A stretch of 24,831 nucleotides of DNA from Jaenimonas drosophilae (lineage: Eukaryota; Euglenozoa; Kinetoplastea; Trypanosomatida; Trypanosomatidae): positions 1 through 24,831 of the forward strand of contig JASAON010001427.1 of assembly GCA_030849065.1 (NCBI GenBank). Reading direction: 5' to 3'. This document shows positions 1 through 8,023 of the stretch, one piece after another. A program made the position numbers and the translations under genes. Under the pieces are notes generated by a model. It was not told where the DNA came from and ran no database searches. It was given only the letters and a program-made list of their open reading frames with translations. The first letter of the stretch is position 1, and every line of letters starts with the position of its first letter.

Positions 1-537
1 AATGCACTGGAACCCTTCATCTGGAGGTGATGTTGGACAGTGTGGTACCTACGCACACACACATCTCAGCGTGCCATACCATGTCAGCTGCGGAATGATT
101 GTCTTCACTTTCCTTTTTCATGTTTCTCATGTTGTTGTAGTTGAGTAGTTCACATCTTATTCATACTGAAATCATATTCTTTTACGTACTGCTTCATCTC
201 CACCCAGCACACACACACACACACACCTACACTCAAAAACGTACGTGCAAGGTCGCAGCTCCCACCCACTCCTATCCCCTACACCAAACCCTCTTCAAAT
301 ACCCACGGGCGTTGTTTCCGGTCGTTGCTGCCTTCCACACTGTAGCTGGGCTCATCCTTGCTGATCGTCTTCTCTTACGACTAAGGAATTGTGCTGCCAC
401 GACACTTACGCTGCACAGACACCTCTTCGACTCTCGCGACCGAACTGCCACGCTCGTCATCCGTCCCCTTTCCCACTTCCTACAAAACACACATTCTTAT
501 TGACCTCCGCAGCAGCAGTTGCTGAGCGTCCATCATC
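1..537. other. spacer and 5' leader upstream of ETF-QO
   Basis: No convincing gene is seen here. A 120-codon open frame at 141-503 is low-complexity, rich in His, Thr and Leu from CA and CT tracts, and lacks any recognisable domain. The stretch holds a (CA)n run at 208-226 and a pyrimidine-rich segment around 459-484. The first part is probably the 3' UTR of a gene lying before the window. Confidence 0.5.
459..512 (+). promoter_or_regulatory. candidate spliced-leader acceptor for ETF-QO
   Basis: A pyrimidine-rich segment (about 459-484) is followed by the first downstream AG at 511-512. No ATG occurs between that AG and the ATG at 538, so trans-splicing here would make 538 the first start codon of the mature mRNA. 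Position is inferred from pattern only. Confidence 0.45.
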
Positions 538-2262
538 ATGTTGCAGAGGAGCCTACGCCGGTTGTGCTTTGCCGCAGCGGCAGAAGCCAAGGCTGCAGCA
601 GCCATGAGTGCGCCATTTCAGCGCGACATTGAGTACTTCGACGTGGTTGTCGTTGGTGGTGGTCCCGCTGGCCTCTCCGCTGCGATTCGTTTGAAACAGC
701 TCGCTGGCGGGGAGGATCTTCGGATTGGCGTGCTGGATAAGGGGAGCGAAATTGGCGCTCACACCATGTCTGGGGCCTGCATTGAGGATCGGTCCATGCT
801 GGAACTCTTCCCCGACTTCCACTCACGAGATGATCTCCCGACCTTAACCCCCGCTACCGATGACGATGACTTCCTACTCCTCACCTCTCAAACCCGCAGC
901 GTGCGCAGCCCGTGGGTGCCTCATGGCTTGCGCAACGACGGCAACTACGTCACCTCACTCGGGGCTGTGACGAAGTGGCTGGGAGAGAGGGCCGAGGAGT
1001 TGGGGGTGGAGATCTACCCAGGCTTTGCCGCTTCTCACGTGATGATCAACGACGCAGGGGCGGTTGAGGGTGTTCAGCTCCATGACATGGGCGTCGATAA
1101 GAAGGGGGAGCGCACCCCGCAGTTTGAGCCTGGCATGCTCTTCAAGTCGAAGCAAACCATCTTCGCCGAGGGCTGCCGTGGAAGCTGCACCAAGTACCTC
1201 GAGCAGCGCTTTCAGTTGCGCAAGGAGAGCGGCCCACAAACTTATGGTCTGGGCATTAAGGAGGTGTGGGAGATTCCTGCGGAGAAGCACCACCCAGGAC
1301 GGACCCTCCACACCGTGGGCTGGCCCACCACTGACAAGGGCCATCAGAACACCTACGGAGGTGGCTTTCTATACCACTACGGAGATGGGCTCGTTTCCTG
1401 CGGTTATGTGGTTGGTCTTGACTACCGCAATCCCCACTGCCGCCCCTACATGGAGATGCAGAAGTGGAAGACCCATGACGCCATTCGTGCGCAGCTCGAG
1501 GGCGGCCGACCCATCTTGTATGGTGCTCGTGCCCTCTCGGAAGGAGGCTTGTGTGCGTTGCCGAAGCTGCACGTGCCGGGGGCGGTTCTCGTTGGAGACT
1601 GTGCCGGTTTCCTGAATTTGCCCAAGATCAAGGGCACGCACACCGCCATGAAGTCGGGCATCCTCGCCGCAGAGGCCGTCTACGGAGATGTGTTTGCCAA
1701 GGGCAACGCCGCTCCTGGGATGGAGTGCACGAGCTACACCGATCGATTCCGTGAAAGTTGGCTGTACAAGGAGCTCTACGAGGTGCGGAACGTCCGCCAA
1801 CACTTTGCCAAGAACTTCTACTGGGGCATGCTTTACACCGGCATCACCTCCGCCCTGACAAAGGGCAGGGAGCCGTGGAACCTTCCTCACCACAGCGATC
1901 ACACAAGCCTCCTCCCCGCTGCGGAGTGCACCCCGATTGAGTACCCCAAGCCAGATGGCAAGCTGACCTTCGACCTCCTGACCAGCCACAGCCGCAGTGG
2001 CACCACCCACAACGCTGACCAGCCCTGCCACCTGCGACTCACCAACCCTGACGTGGCGGTGGATGTGAACCTTCGCGTCTATGGTGGGCCCGAGGCCAAG
2101 TACTGCCCTGCCGGGGTGTACGAGTTCGTGGATGGAAAGTTGGTCATCAACGCGCAGAACTGCCTCCACTGCAAGACGTGCGACATCAAGGATCCCACTC
2201 AGAACATCACGTGGGCCGTCCCTGAGGGTTCAGGCGGCCCGAGCTACCAGGCACAGATGTAA
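538..2262 (+). CDS. ETFDH: electron transfer flavoprotein-ubiquinone oxidoreductase, mitochondrial
   Basis: This 574-residue protein is ETF-QO, the inner-mitochondrial-membrane flavoprotein that passes electrons from reduced ETF (from fatty acid and amino acid oxidation) to ubiquinone. Residues 1-23 are rich in Arg, Leu and Ala with no acidic residue before position 16, as in a mitochondrial presequence. The FAD-binding Rossmann motif GGGPAG is at 40-45, followed by the family stretch GAHTMSGACI. The C-terminus carries the 4Fe-4S ligands Cys523, Cys542, Cys545 and Cys548 within NAQNCLHCKTCDIKDP, then a PEGSGGPSY ending typical of the family. Length agrees with mitochondrial homologues. All domains are present and no residue seems missing. 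The start is the first ATG after the putative splice acceptor; the in-frame ATG at 604 would drop the presequence and is less likely. Confidence 0.96.
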   Translation: MLQRSLRRLCFAAAAEAKAAAAMSAPFQRDIEYFDVVVVGGGPAGLSAAIRLKQLAGGEDLRIGVLDKGSEIGAHTMSGACIEDRSMLELFPDFHSRDDLPTLTPATDDDDFLLLTSQTRSVRSPWVPHGLRNDGNYVTSLGAVTKWLGERAEELGVEIYPGFAASHVMINDAGAVEGVQLHDMGVDKKGERTPQFEPGMLFKSKQTIFAEGCRGSCTKYLEQRFQLRKESGPQTYGLGIKEVWEIPAEKHHPGRTLHTVGWPTTDKGHQNTYGGGFLYHYGDGLVSCGYVVGLDYRNPHCRPYMEMQKWKTHDAIRAQLEGGRPILYGARALSEGGLCALPKLHVPGAVLVGDCAGFLNLPKIKGTHTAMKSGILAAEAVYGDVFAKGNAAPGMECTSYTDRFRESWLYKELYEVRNVRQHFAKNFYWGMLYTGITSALTKGREPWNLPHHSDHTSLLPAAECTPIEYPKPDGKLTFDLLTSHSRSGTTHNADQPCHLRLTNPDVAVDVNLRVYGGPEAKYCPAGVYEFVDGKLVINAQNCLHCKTCDIKDPTQNITWAVPEGSGGPSYQAQM

Positions 2263-3906
2263 GGAAAGCAAAAATTAGGATGGAACCAAAACCGACTTGT
2301 TATTGCATCAGGAAGGTGTGCGTTGAAGGAGAGGGGGCATGGTGGTGGGGTGATGGTCTCGCTTCCCTGATTGGTCGGTGTGGCCACTCGATGCTGGCCA
2401 CCTGGCCCTCCTACTCCTACACACGTACACACCACGTCAGTCGGAGTTTCCACGTCACGCAAGCCCTCGCTTCATGCCTCACACAATTAGGACCTCAAAA
2501 ATGGATGCTGCATCTTGCGTGCACGCACTTCCTCCACTTCCCCTCCCCTTTGCCTGCCTTAGTGCCTTGCGAATTCATGTGTATATATGTACCATCCTCC
2601 ACGTATTGCTTTTTGATGGAGCCGTCTGTATATACTGAGGATGCTTGGTGGTGGAGGGGGTGTTGGTGGCCATGGATGGAGGGACTCTTGTTGTGACAGG
2701 CGAGGTTGTTGCGTTGGTTTTTTTTTCTGATATTCTGCAGCAGGGCATCTTTTATTTCCTGAACACATTGGCTCCCCGAACCCCTGGTTCATGCTTTGCA
2801 CCTGCCAACGTGTGCGTGCTGAGGTTGGCAGAGGAGAGGGAAGAGGAACTTAGGGGGGAGTGTGCTCCTGGAGGCATATGTGTGGCTGCCATCACAAACC
2901 TTCTATATGTGATGTACGTTTGCGCCGCTCACTTTTTTATCTTGTTGTATATGATCGTCGAACAATCTTATGCGGGCACGTTTCTGCAGCCATCTTCCTT
3001 CCCAGCGGTCTCCTCACAACGAATGTGAACGCAGAGCCGTGTGTGCCCGAGCTTGGAGGGAGGCTCTGGAGGATGTGCGCCTGGTGTGTGGCGCGACAAA
3101 CACCGGCGTTGGCACTTCCGTATGCCCAGGTAGGGGAGGGGGGCACTCCAAAATAGCGAATAGTGAATTCATTCACTCCTCAACCAGCTCACTCTCCAGC
3201 CCATTCCTACCTCAAGGCCGAGAGTTAGAGCTTGAGTGACGAGCAGCAACCTTTTTTTTTCCCGGTGCTACGGTTAGTCCGTTAGCGACCACACCACCCG
3301 TGGTGGGTAACAAGAATGAGTGAATGGTCTGGTGGGGCGTGGATAGCCTGCCCACCTTTTTTTTTCCGGTGGCGCTGAACAGCAACAAAAAAACAAGCAA
3401 AAAGGCTCTCGTGGGAGTGGATGTGTGCGTGTGTGTGTGTGCTATGGCACCCATGTATGTGCACCCTCCGTCGTGCGAGGGGTATATAGGGGGGTATATG
3501 GAGTTTGGGTGTGGCGGGGAAGGTGGTGGATGGCGGTGTGGGGGATCCTCTCCACACATTCTCTGCTCACCCCTCATTACTGAGCCCATGCCCTGATTGG
3601 CTTCGTTTTGTGTGTTGTGTGGTGCACCTGCATTCATGCCCTTCTTTCCGCTTCCGGTGTGCCAGCGTGTGTGCGTGTGCGCTCGGCAGTAGTAAGTGGG
3701 CAGGGGTGACTTCCAGTGGCTGTGTACCCAATGAACAACACGTCAAACTCACCACTTTCCCATCCTCCATTTGCTCATATGAAGGAGTGTTGCACCTCAA
3801 TCACATGTTCAAGGCTATCTCCGCTTCTCACCCCCCCTCTTCTCTCCAATCTGTTGTGTTGCCACTCAATCTCCATAGCACTGCCGTTTTTCACCCGTCC
3901 AGCAGG
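2263..3906. other. long spacer between ETF-QO and the nucleoplasmin-like gene
   Basis: About 1.6 kb without a supported gene. It contains T runs (around 2719-2727, 3252-3260, 3357-3365), a GT run at 3424-3440, and two similar T9 modules about 105 bases apart (3249-3267 and 3354-3371). Open frames at 2280-2696, 2645-3028 and 3212-3637 (minus) are of skewed composition and match no family I know. The 3' UTR of ETF-QO and the 5' leader of the next gene must both lie here. Confidence 0.5.
3821..3902 (+). promoter_or_regulatory. candidate spliced-leader acceptor(s) for the nucleoplasmin-like gene
   Basis: A C/T-rich tract at about 3826-3847 is followed by AG at 3877-3878. A second short tract ends in AG at 3901-3902. 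Both precede the ATG at 3907 with no intervening ATG. This argues against the longer in-frame extension that opens at 3505, because its ATGs would be removed from the mature mRNA. Confidence 0.5.
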
Positions 3907-4503
3907 ATGCCCCTTAACTGCTTCTTTGGCGTAGAGCTCCAGCCCGATGGGGTTGCCTACACCCCCATCATTCCGCCCCGTAGCTCCTTGGTGATCTCAC
4001 AGTGTGCCGTCACCTCCTGCGTACCTCCAGGTGCAGCAGATGCTGCCTATGAGCCCGTGACGCTCTACGTCCAAGGCCCCGACCAGCCAACTCGTTTTGC
4101 CCTCTGCACCCTTGACCCCGCCAACGGTGTAGTAACCTGCCCTCTGCAGGTACTCTTCTCCAAGAGCGCGCACTTCACCCTGGTGCCACAGCCACCCAAG
4201 GCTGCTGGTGCGGCGGGAGGGCGTAGCTCTGGCAAGGCGGCAGAGCCGAAGGGGGTCTGCCCTGCGGTGCACGTGACAGGCTACTACGAGGAAGACCTCA
4301 GTGATGCGGATGAGGATGAAGAAGACTTGGAGGAGGAAGAGGAGGAGTTTGCGCGAGCTGCACCGCCGTCGAAGAAGTCACGGAAGGAGAAGGGCGGCGA
4401 GGGTCGTGCTGCTCCATCACGCCATGCAAACGCACCAACAACCGCCTCTGGGCATCGCGGCGGGTCGAAACAAGCTCCTGCCAAGAAGGGCCGGAAGCAC
4501 TAA
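3907..4503 (+). CDS. nucleoplasmin-like (NPL/HD2-FKBP N-terminal type) chromatin protein
   Basis: This 198-residue protein has the layout of the nucleoplasmin-like domain found in plant HD2 histone deacetylase-like proteins, in insect and fungal nuclear FKBPs, and in kinetoplastid NLP. It opens with MPLNCFFGVEL, matching the family's 'FWGVE' first strand. The beta segments LVISQCAV (29-36), VTLYVQ (51-56), RFALCTLDP (63-71), LQVLFS (80-85) and HFTLV (89-93) follow. VHVTGYY at 121-127 leads into an acidic tract (128-148, mostly Asp and Glu). The tail is basic and disordered, with KKSRK at 156-160 and KKGRK at 193-197 as likely nuclear signals. The expected role is histone binding or chromatin organisation in the nucleus as an oligomer. 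The frame stays open upstream to 3505, but that part lies before the pyrimidine tract and resembles spacer. Confidence 0.8.
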   Translation: MPLNCFFGVELQPDGVAYTPIIPPRSSLVISQCAVTSCVPPGAADAAYEPVTLYVQGPDQPTRFALCTLDPANGVVTCPLQVLFSKSAHFTLVPQPPKAAGAAGGRSSGKAAEPKGVCPAVHVTGYYEEDLSDADEDEEDLEEEEEEFARAAPPSKKSRKEKGGEGRAAPSRHANAPTTASGHRGGSKQAPAKKGRKH

Positions 4504-4862
4504 TACAACATGATGATCTGCTCATCTCCCCTCTCACTTGAACGTCTGGTGTTCGCGCGAGCCGGGGTGGGGGTGGAGATGTGGAGCTGTGATGATGGTT
4601 GTGGATGATGATAACAGAGGTCCACATTGAGTGGCTGACATGAGCAACGAGATGATAGTTGCCACATCTACGTCCTCCTACACATACATCTCACTGATGT
4701 ACCTTAGCAGGGATGTGCACCTCCCTCCAACTGTGGTACATGTGCTCTCTTTTGCTCTTCTCCACTCCTACACCTACTCCCAGAGTACACATACACACAC
4801 ACACACACATTATCACCTAATCACTACGTCATACACCACAATTGCATACACATTCATCGTCG
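4504..4862. other. spacer with CA repeat
   Basis: No gene seen. It holds the 3' UTR of the nucleoplasmin-like gene, a pyrimidine-rich tract at 4744-4781, and a (CA)n run at about 4789-4809 just inside the presumed leader of the next gene. Confidence 0.5.
4744..4783 (+). promoter_or_regulatory. candidate spliced-leader acceptor
   Basis: A tract of almost pure C/T broken by few purines ends at AG 4782-4783. The next 79 bases contain no ATG, and the first ATG reached is 4863. The in-frame TTG at 4842 is therefore unlikely to be the start. Confidence 0.55.
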
Positions 4863-5360
4863 ATGGTACGCACTGTTCTTGCTGGGGCCCAGATTCCTTT
4901 GCAGGCACCTGAGCCTGCTACCACAACCGTAGCTGTTCCCTACCCTCTCGGCACTGCGACTCTGCAGGTGGCTGGCCTCCATCTTCGCGTGGCTCCTCGT
5001 CACAACCAGAGCCCTGAATCCAATGCCGCCATTGCCCGTATTCACGTGGTGGTGGAGGCCGTGGTGGCCGGCCAGGAGGACGAACGAAGGTTCGTCGTGG
5101 CAGCAGCTACCGTACCTGCGGATGCTACTGCAGCAGCTGCCGCCTCAGAGCGCCGCCCAGCAACCTCCTCTACCTTTGTGCGCATGGATCTGCGCGTACA
5201 GCTCGAGCGCGTGAAGCTTATCATCACGGTGCGGCCAGCAATGGCGGCGAAGAAGCGTGGCCGCTCTCAGGATGAGCCTGCGAACACTTCATCCGGCGCC
5301 ACAACCTCGAAGTGGTTGGTGCAGGCAACGGTCTCCGGCACCATTTCACCCATCGCTTAA
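4863..5360 (+). CDS. small protein with basic tail; possible divergent nucleoplasmin-fold paralogue
   Basis: This 165-residue protein has no family signature I can name with certainty. Its strand pattern resembles the nucleoplasmin-like protein just upstream. LAGAQI (6-11) sits where FFGVEL does, ATLQVAGLHL (32-41) where LVISQCAV does, IHVVVE (60-65) for VTLYVQ, RFVVAAATV (76-84) for RFALCTL, FVRMDLRVQL (105-114) for the strand ending LQVLF, and VKLIITV (117-123) for the last strand. A basic cluster, AKKRGR (129-134), follows directly and could be a nuclear signal. Unlike its neighbour it has no long acidic tract, and it carries Ala- and Ser/Thr-rich inserts at 86-104 and 135-150. Adjacency fits tandem duplication and divergence, but similarity at this level needs structure comparison. 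The start is the first ATG after the acceptor. Confidence 0.7.
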   Translation: MVRTVLAGAQIPLQAPEPATTTVAVPYPLGTATLQVAGLHLRVAPRHNQSPESNAAIARIHVVVEAVVAGQEDERRFVVAAATVPADATAAAAASERRPATSSTFVRMDLRVQLERVKLIITVRPAMAAKKRGRSQDEPANTSSGATTSKWLVQATVSGTISPIA

Positions 5361-5751
5361 TGTTGTGCATCCCATTAGGGCTAAGATGCTACACTCCCAC
5401 CCCTTTTCTGTTGCCTCCACAGCTGCTGCATCGTCTCCTTGCACATACTCTCTGTTTCATCTTCTCTTCTACGCTCGTGTTTGGTGTGTCCTTCACGCTA
5501 GCAGAGTACTGGTCCAATCACTACTGAGGTTGCTGGAGGGGCACAACACAACCACAAAGATAGAACAAGCAACACACCCAAGCGTGCAGTGCACCGAGAT
5601 CTGCGAGGTATACCCACATACCGCACAAACTTGTCCTTCGTGGGTCCTCCACACACAGCCTAGACAACGCCGCTGAGCTGATATTCACGAAACACACGCA
5701 CATACAAGTACCCACAACCACCACAGTATCATTCCATCATCTTCTTCAGCC
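5361..5751. other. spacer and ATG-free leader
   Basis: The 3' UTR of the preceding gene and the 5' leader of the coiled-coil gene. Pyrimidine-rich stretches occur at about 5395-5424 and 5431-5472. From 5426 to the start at 5752 I find no ATG on the + strand, consistent with most of this being a translated mRNA's leader. No other gene is seen. Confidence 0.5.
5431..5501 (+). promoter_or_regulatory. candidate spliced-leader acceptor for the coiled-coil gene
   Basis: A C/T-rich stretch (about 5431-5472) is followed by AG at 5500-5501. The alternatives AG 5421-5422 and AG 5748-5749 cannot be excluded; the last would leave only a two-base leader before the ATG plus the spliced leader itself. Confidence 0.35.
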
Positions 5752-6990
5752 ATGCGACCTACTCGCGTTGTTGATTTGGCGGCCATGTCTCGGGATGAGC
5801 TCATGAGCGTTGCGGTGCGGCAGGCTGACAGCATCCGTGAAAAGAGCATCCGCCTGCGGGAAACGGAGGAGCTCCTTGAGAGCATCATGGCAGAGGTCGG
5901 ACACGTACACCCACATGCTGAGGCCAAGCCAACCCTTCGTTCCTCCACTCCAACGGGCCAACCCATCGCTGCCACCGCACCACCACCTCCCATGATAGAT
6001 GATCTCTTTGGCACACCCGGCACAACCACTCAGGATGAAGCACACACACCATCTCCCCACAAGGGCCCCCCACGACCCTGGTCACCCCCACCCACCATGC
6101 GTAGCTGCAGTGCGGCAGCCACCAACACCTCCTTTGGCCTACAAGAGATGCTCGATGAGGAGCGGGCACAATACGCCGCCATCATTCAGTCATTGGAGCA
6201 CCAACTCAGCGAGGCGCAGCAACAGCTCCAGCAACTTCAACCAGCCCCCATACCAGCAAACGTGCTTGACGAAGCGGTTCAGGCGAAGCTCGCCACGTGG
6301 AAGGAACGCGTCACGCAGTCCATGCAAAAGGACCGCGATCGCATTGAAGAACTCGAAGCTCAGCTCGCCGCTCAGCAACAACACGAGCATCCACCACACA
6401 TCCCTACCACTCAGGAGGCAACGCCTCCTCATGCACCACCAACGCACATACCTGATGAGGTACTAAACGCAGCCGTGCAAGAAAAGCTGGCGGTGTGGCG
6501 TCAGCGAGTGACCGAATCGATGCAGAAGGACCGCGATCGCATTGAAGAGCTCGAGACACAGTTGGCACACGCCTCCACAACACATCAGCAGCTGGAAGCA
6601 GAGCTAATTGCTTCACGAAGTGCAGCGCATCCCGAGCACACTGCTACTGAAGGCAACGAGCTCCGTGCTGAACTGGAGAGCCTGCGTGTTGCTGCTGCTG
6701 CTGCCACTGATAGTGCTGCTGAAGCCAGCGAGCTCCGTGCCGAACTGGAGAGCCTGCGTGTTGCTGCTGCCGCTGCCAGTGGTAGTGCGTGTCCTGTTGT
6801 GTGTGGGGAGCGCGTATCGGTTGTTGCAGAGTCACGTTGGAAGGTCGAGTCTCTTTCTCCATTGTGCGCGGAGTCGGTAGATGTTCTGCAGGAGAGGTGT
6901 GCGTACTTGAGTATGTGCGTGGAGGAGTTGGTGGCCTTCAAGCGTGCCGTTATGGCGGAGGTGATGGGGAGTGAGGAGCGTGGAGGATGA
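5752..6990 (+). CDS. coiled-coil protein with internal repeats, function unknown
   Basis: This 412-residue protein belongs to no family I recognise. The N-terminus (about 13-47, SRDELMSVAVRQADSIR onward) looks helical and coiled. Residues 55-120 are Pro/Thr-rich and probably disordered. From 128 to 290 it is Gln/Glu-rich coiled coil with two related 39-residue units at 167-205 and 233-271 (29 of 39 identical, counted by eye), each containing MQKDRDRIEELE. Two shorter units based on ELRAELESLRVAAAAA follow at 302-325 and 326-346. The C-terminal block (348-412) is different and conserved in the duplicate copy downstream: CPVVCGERVSVV, then a Cys-containing helix with ERCAYLSMCVEELV. A structural or scaffold role is plausible but unproven. 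The last 300 bases of the gene lie inside the duplicated segment. Confidence 0.8.
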   Translation: MRPTRVVDLAAMSRDELMSVAVRQADSIREKSIRLRETEELLESIMAEVGHVHPHAEAKPTLRSSTPTGQPIAATAPPPPMIDDLFGTPGTTTQDEAHTPSPHKGPPRPWSPPPTMRSCSAAATNTSFGLQEMLDEERAQYAAIIQSLEHQLSEAQQQLQQLQPAPIPANVLDEAVQAKLATWKERVTQSMQKDRDRIEELEAQLAAQQQHEHPPHIPTTQEATPPHAPPTHIPDEVLNAAVQEKLAVWRQRVTESMQKDRDRIEELETQLAHASTTHQQLEAELIASRSAAHPEHTATEGNELRAELESLRVAAAAATDSAAEASELRAELESLRVAAAAASGSACPVVCGERVSVVAESRWKVESLSPLCAESVDVLQERCAYLSMCVEELVAFKRAVMAEVMGSEERGG

Positions 6991-7351
6991 GGGATGCTGG
7001 TATGATCAATGGCAGGTTGGTCTCCTCTCTTCTGTGATGGTTGCGTATCGTTGTTGGAGATTATCAGAGTTGGTGGAAGTGGTGACAGTTGTGTAGTATA
7101 TGTAGGCCGTGAGAATGAATGAATGCGTGTTTTTTTTTCGTTCTTGCTAGTTTTAAGTTTTCCAGCTCAGCTTGAGTAGTAGGACACATCAATCACATTT
7201 GTGCACTTTTTCAGCATCCATTAATCCAGAATTATGTTTGCCTCCTTTCCCAGCGTACCCCTCGCCGGGGCTGGTGATGCGATTGACGTGAGTTACGAGA
7301 AGGAGAGTGGCTGCGTGAAGAACCTCAGCCGCATCAATACCGCTCGCCTGA
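6690..7351 (+). repeat. direct duplication, copy 1
   Basis: This 662-base unit runs from inside codon 313 of the coiled-coil gene, through its stop and the spacer, to the first base of codon 40 of eIF3h. The same order recurs in copy 2 at 7353-8023. By eye the two differ by roughly 25-30 substitutions (about 4%) plus small indels, including six bases in the GCT/GCC run. In the shared 118 bases of eIF3h there is only one difference, and it is silent. Confidence 0.93.
6991..7233. other. spacer (copy 1) between coiled-coil gene and eIF3h start
   Basis: Contains the 3' UTR of the coiled-coil gene, a T-rich tract ending in AG at 7149-7150, a second AG after TTTTCC, and an ATG-free leader to 7234. 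It is about 95% identical to 7660-7905. Confidence 0.6.
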
Positions 7352-7659
7352 NTGCTGCTGCTGCTGCCACTGATAGTGCTACTGAAGCCAGCGAGCTCCG
7401 AGCCGAACTGGAGAGCCTGCGTGTTGCTGCTGCTGCTGCCGCTGCCAGTGGTAGTGCGCATCCTGTTGTGTGTGGGGAGCGCGTATCGGTTGTTGCAGGG
7501 TCACGATGGAAGGTAGAGCCTCTTTCTCCGTTGTGCGCGGAGTCGGTGGATGTTCTGCAGGAGAGGTGTGCGTACTTGAGTATGTGCGTGGAGGAGTTGG
7601 TGACGTTCAAGCGTGCCGTCATGGACGAGGTGATGGGGAGTGAGGAGCGTGGAGGATGA
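7234..7659 (+). pseudogene. chimeric frame: eIF3h N-terminus joined to coiled-coil C-terminus (likely assembly artefact)
   Basis: The first 39 codons (7234-7350) equal the start of eIF3h residue for residue. Codon 40 contains the ambiguous base 7352, and the rest (7354-7659) is the C-terminal 101 residues of the coiled-coil protein with a few substitutions and a two-Ala longer run. The junction happens to keep frame, so a 141-residue frame appears. Neither half is a complete protein: the eIF3h part stops before the MPN domain, and the coiled-coil part lacks residues 1-313. It is best read as the end of one contig abutted to the start of another, not as a gene. If the join is real it would be a genuine fusion. 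Confidence 0.75.
7352..7352. other. single ambiguous base at the duplication junction
   Basis: This is the only N in the window. It lies precisely where sequence matching eIF3h stops (7351) and sequence matching the coiled-coil gene begins (7353). A lone N at a breakpoint is typical of a placeholder between joined contigs. Confidence 0.85.
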
Positions 7660-8023
7660 GGGATGCTGGTATGATCAATGGCAGGTTGGTCTCCTCTCAT
7701 CTGTGATGGTTGCGTATCGTTGTTGGAAATTCTCAGAGTTGGTGGAAGTGGTGCCAGTTGTGTAGTATATGTAGGCCATGGGAATGCATGAATGCGTGTT
7801 TTTTCTTTTCGTTCTTGCTAGTTTTAAGTTTTCCAGCTCAGCTTGAGTAGTAGGACACATCAATCACATTTCGTGCAACGTTTCAGCATCCATTAATCCA
7901 GAATTATGTTTGCCTCCTTTCCCAGCGTACCCCTCGCCGGGGCTGGTGATGCGATTGACGTGAGTTACGAGAAGGAGAGTGGCTGCGTGAAGAACCTCAG
8001 CCGCATCAACACCGCTCGCCTGA
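7353..8023 (+). repeat. direct duplication, copy 2
   Basis: This 671-base partner of 6690-7351 starts within the Ala-coding GCT run and continues through the second copy of the coiled-coil C-terminus, stop codon, spacer and eIF3h start. Unlike copy 1 it continues into a complete eIF3h gene. Differences in its coding part keep the frame, as expected of two functional alleles. Confidence 0.93.
7800..7835 (+). promoter_or_regulatory. candidate spliced-leader acceptor for eIF3h
   Basis: A T-rich tract (about 7799-7817) ends at AG 7820-7821; a second AG at 7834-7835 follows another T-rich stretch. No ATG lies between and the start at 7906. The same arrangement is present in copy 1 (tract 7130-7147, AG 7149-7150). 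Confidence 0.55.

Noticed and set aside
208..226. CA, GA and GT runs considered as telomere-like or mobile-element signals
   Set aside because: They are plain dinucleotide microsatellites, present in most spacers, with no element ends or target-site duplications.
141..503. 120-codon open frame before ETF-QO
   Set aside because: Composition follows CA and CT tracts, it has no domain, and the presumed acceptor of ETF-QO lies after it.
1369..2169. 266-codon minus-strand frame over ETF-QO
   Set aside because: Antisense shadow of a conserved gene; no domain.
2645..3028. 127-codon frame in the long spacer, with hydrophobic stretches
   Set aside because: No homology recognised, and no clear pyrimidine tract plus AG just before it.
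3505..3906. N-terminal extension of the nucleoplasmin-like frame
   Set aside because: It crosses a pyrimidine tract and two AGs; the family's first strand begins right at the ATG at 3907.
4842..4862. Start at TTG upstream of 4863
   Set aside because: Non-ATG start is not expected here, and an ATG seven codons later is the first after the acceptor.
7353..8023. Mobile element or retroposon as the cause of the duplication
   Set aside because: The unit holds parts of two ordinary genes in their normal order, with no poly-A tail, terminal repeats or element gene.
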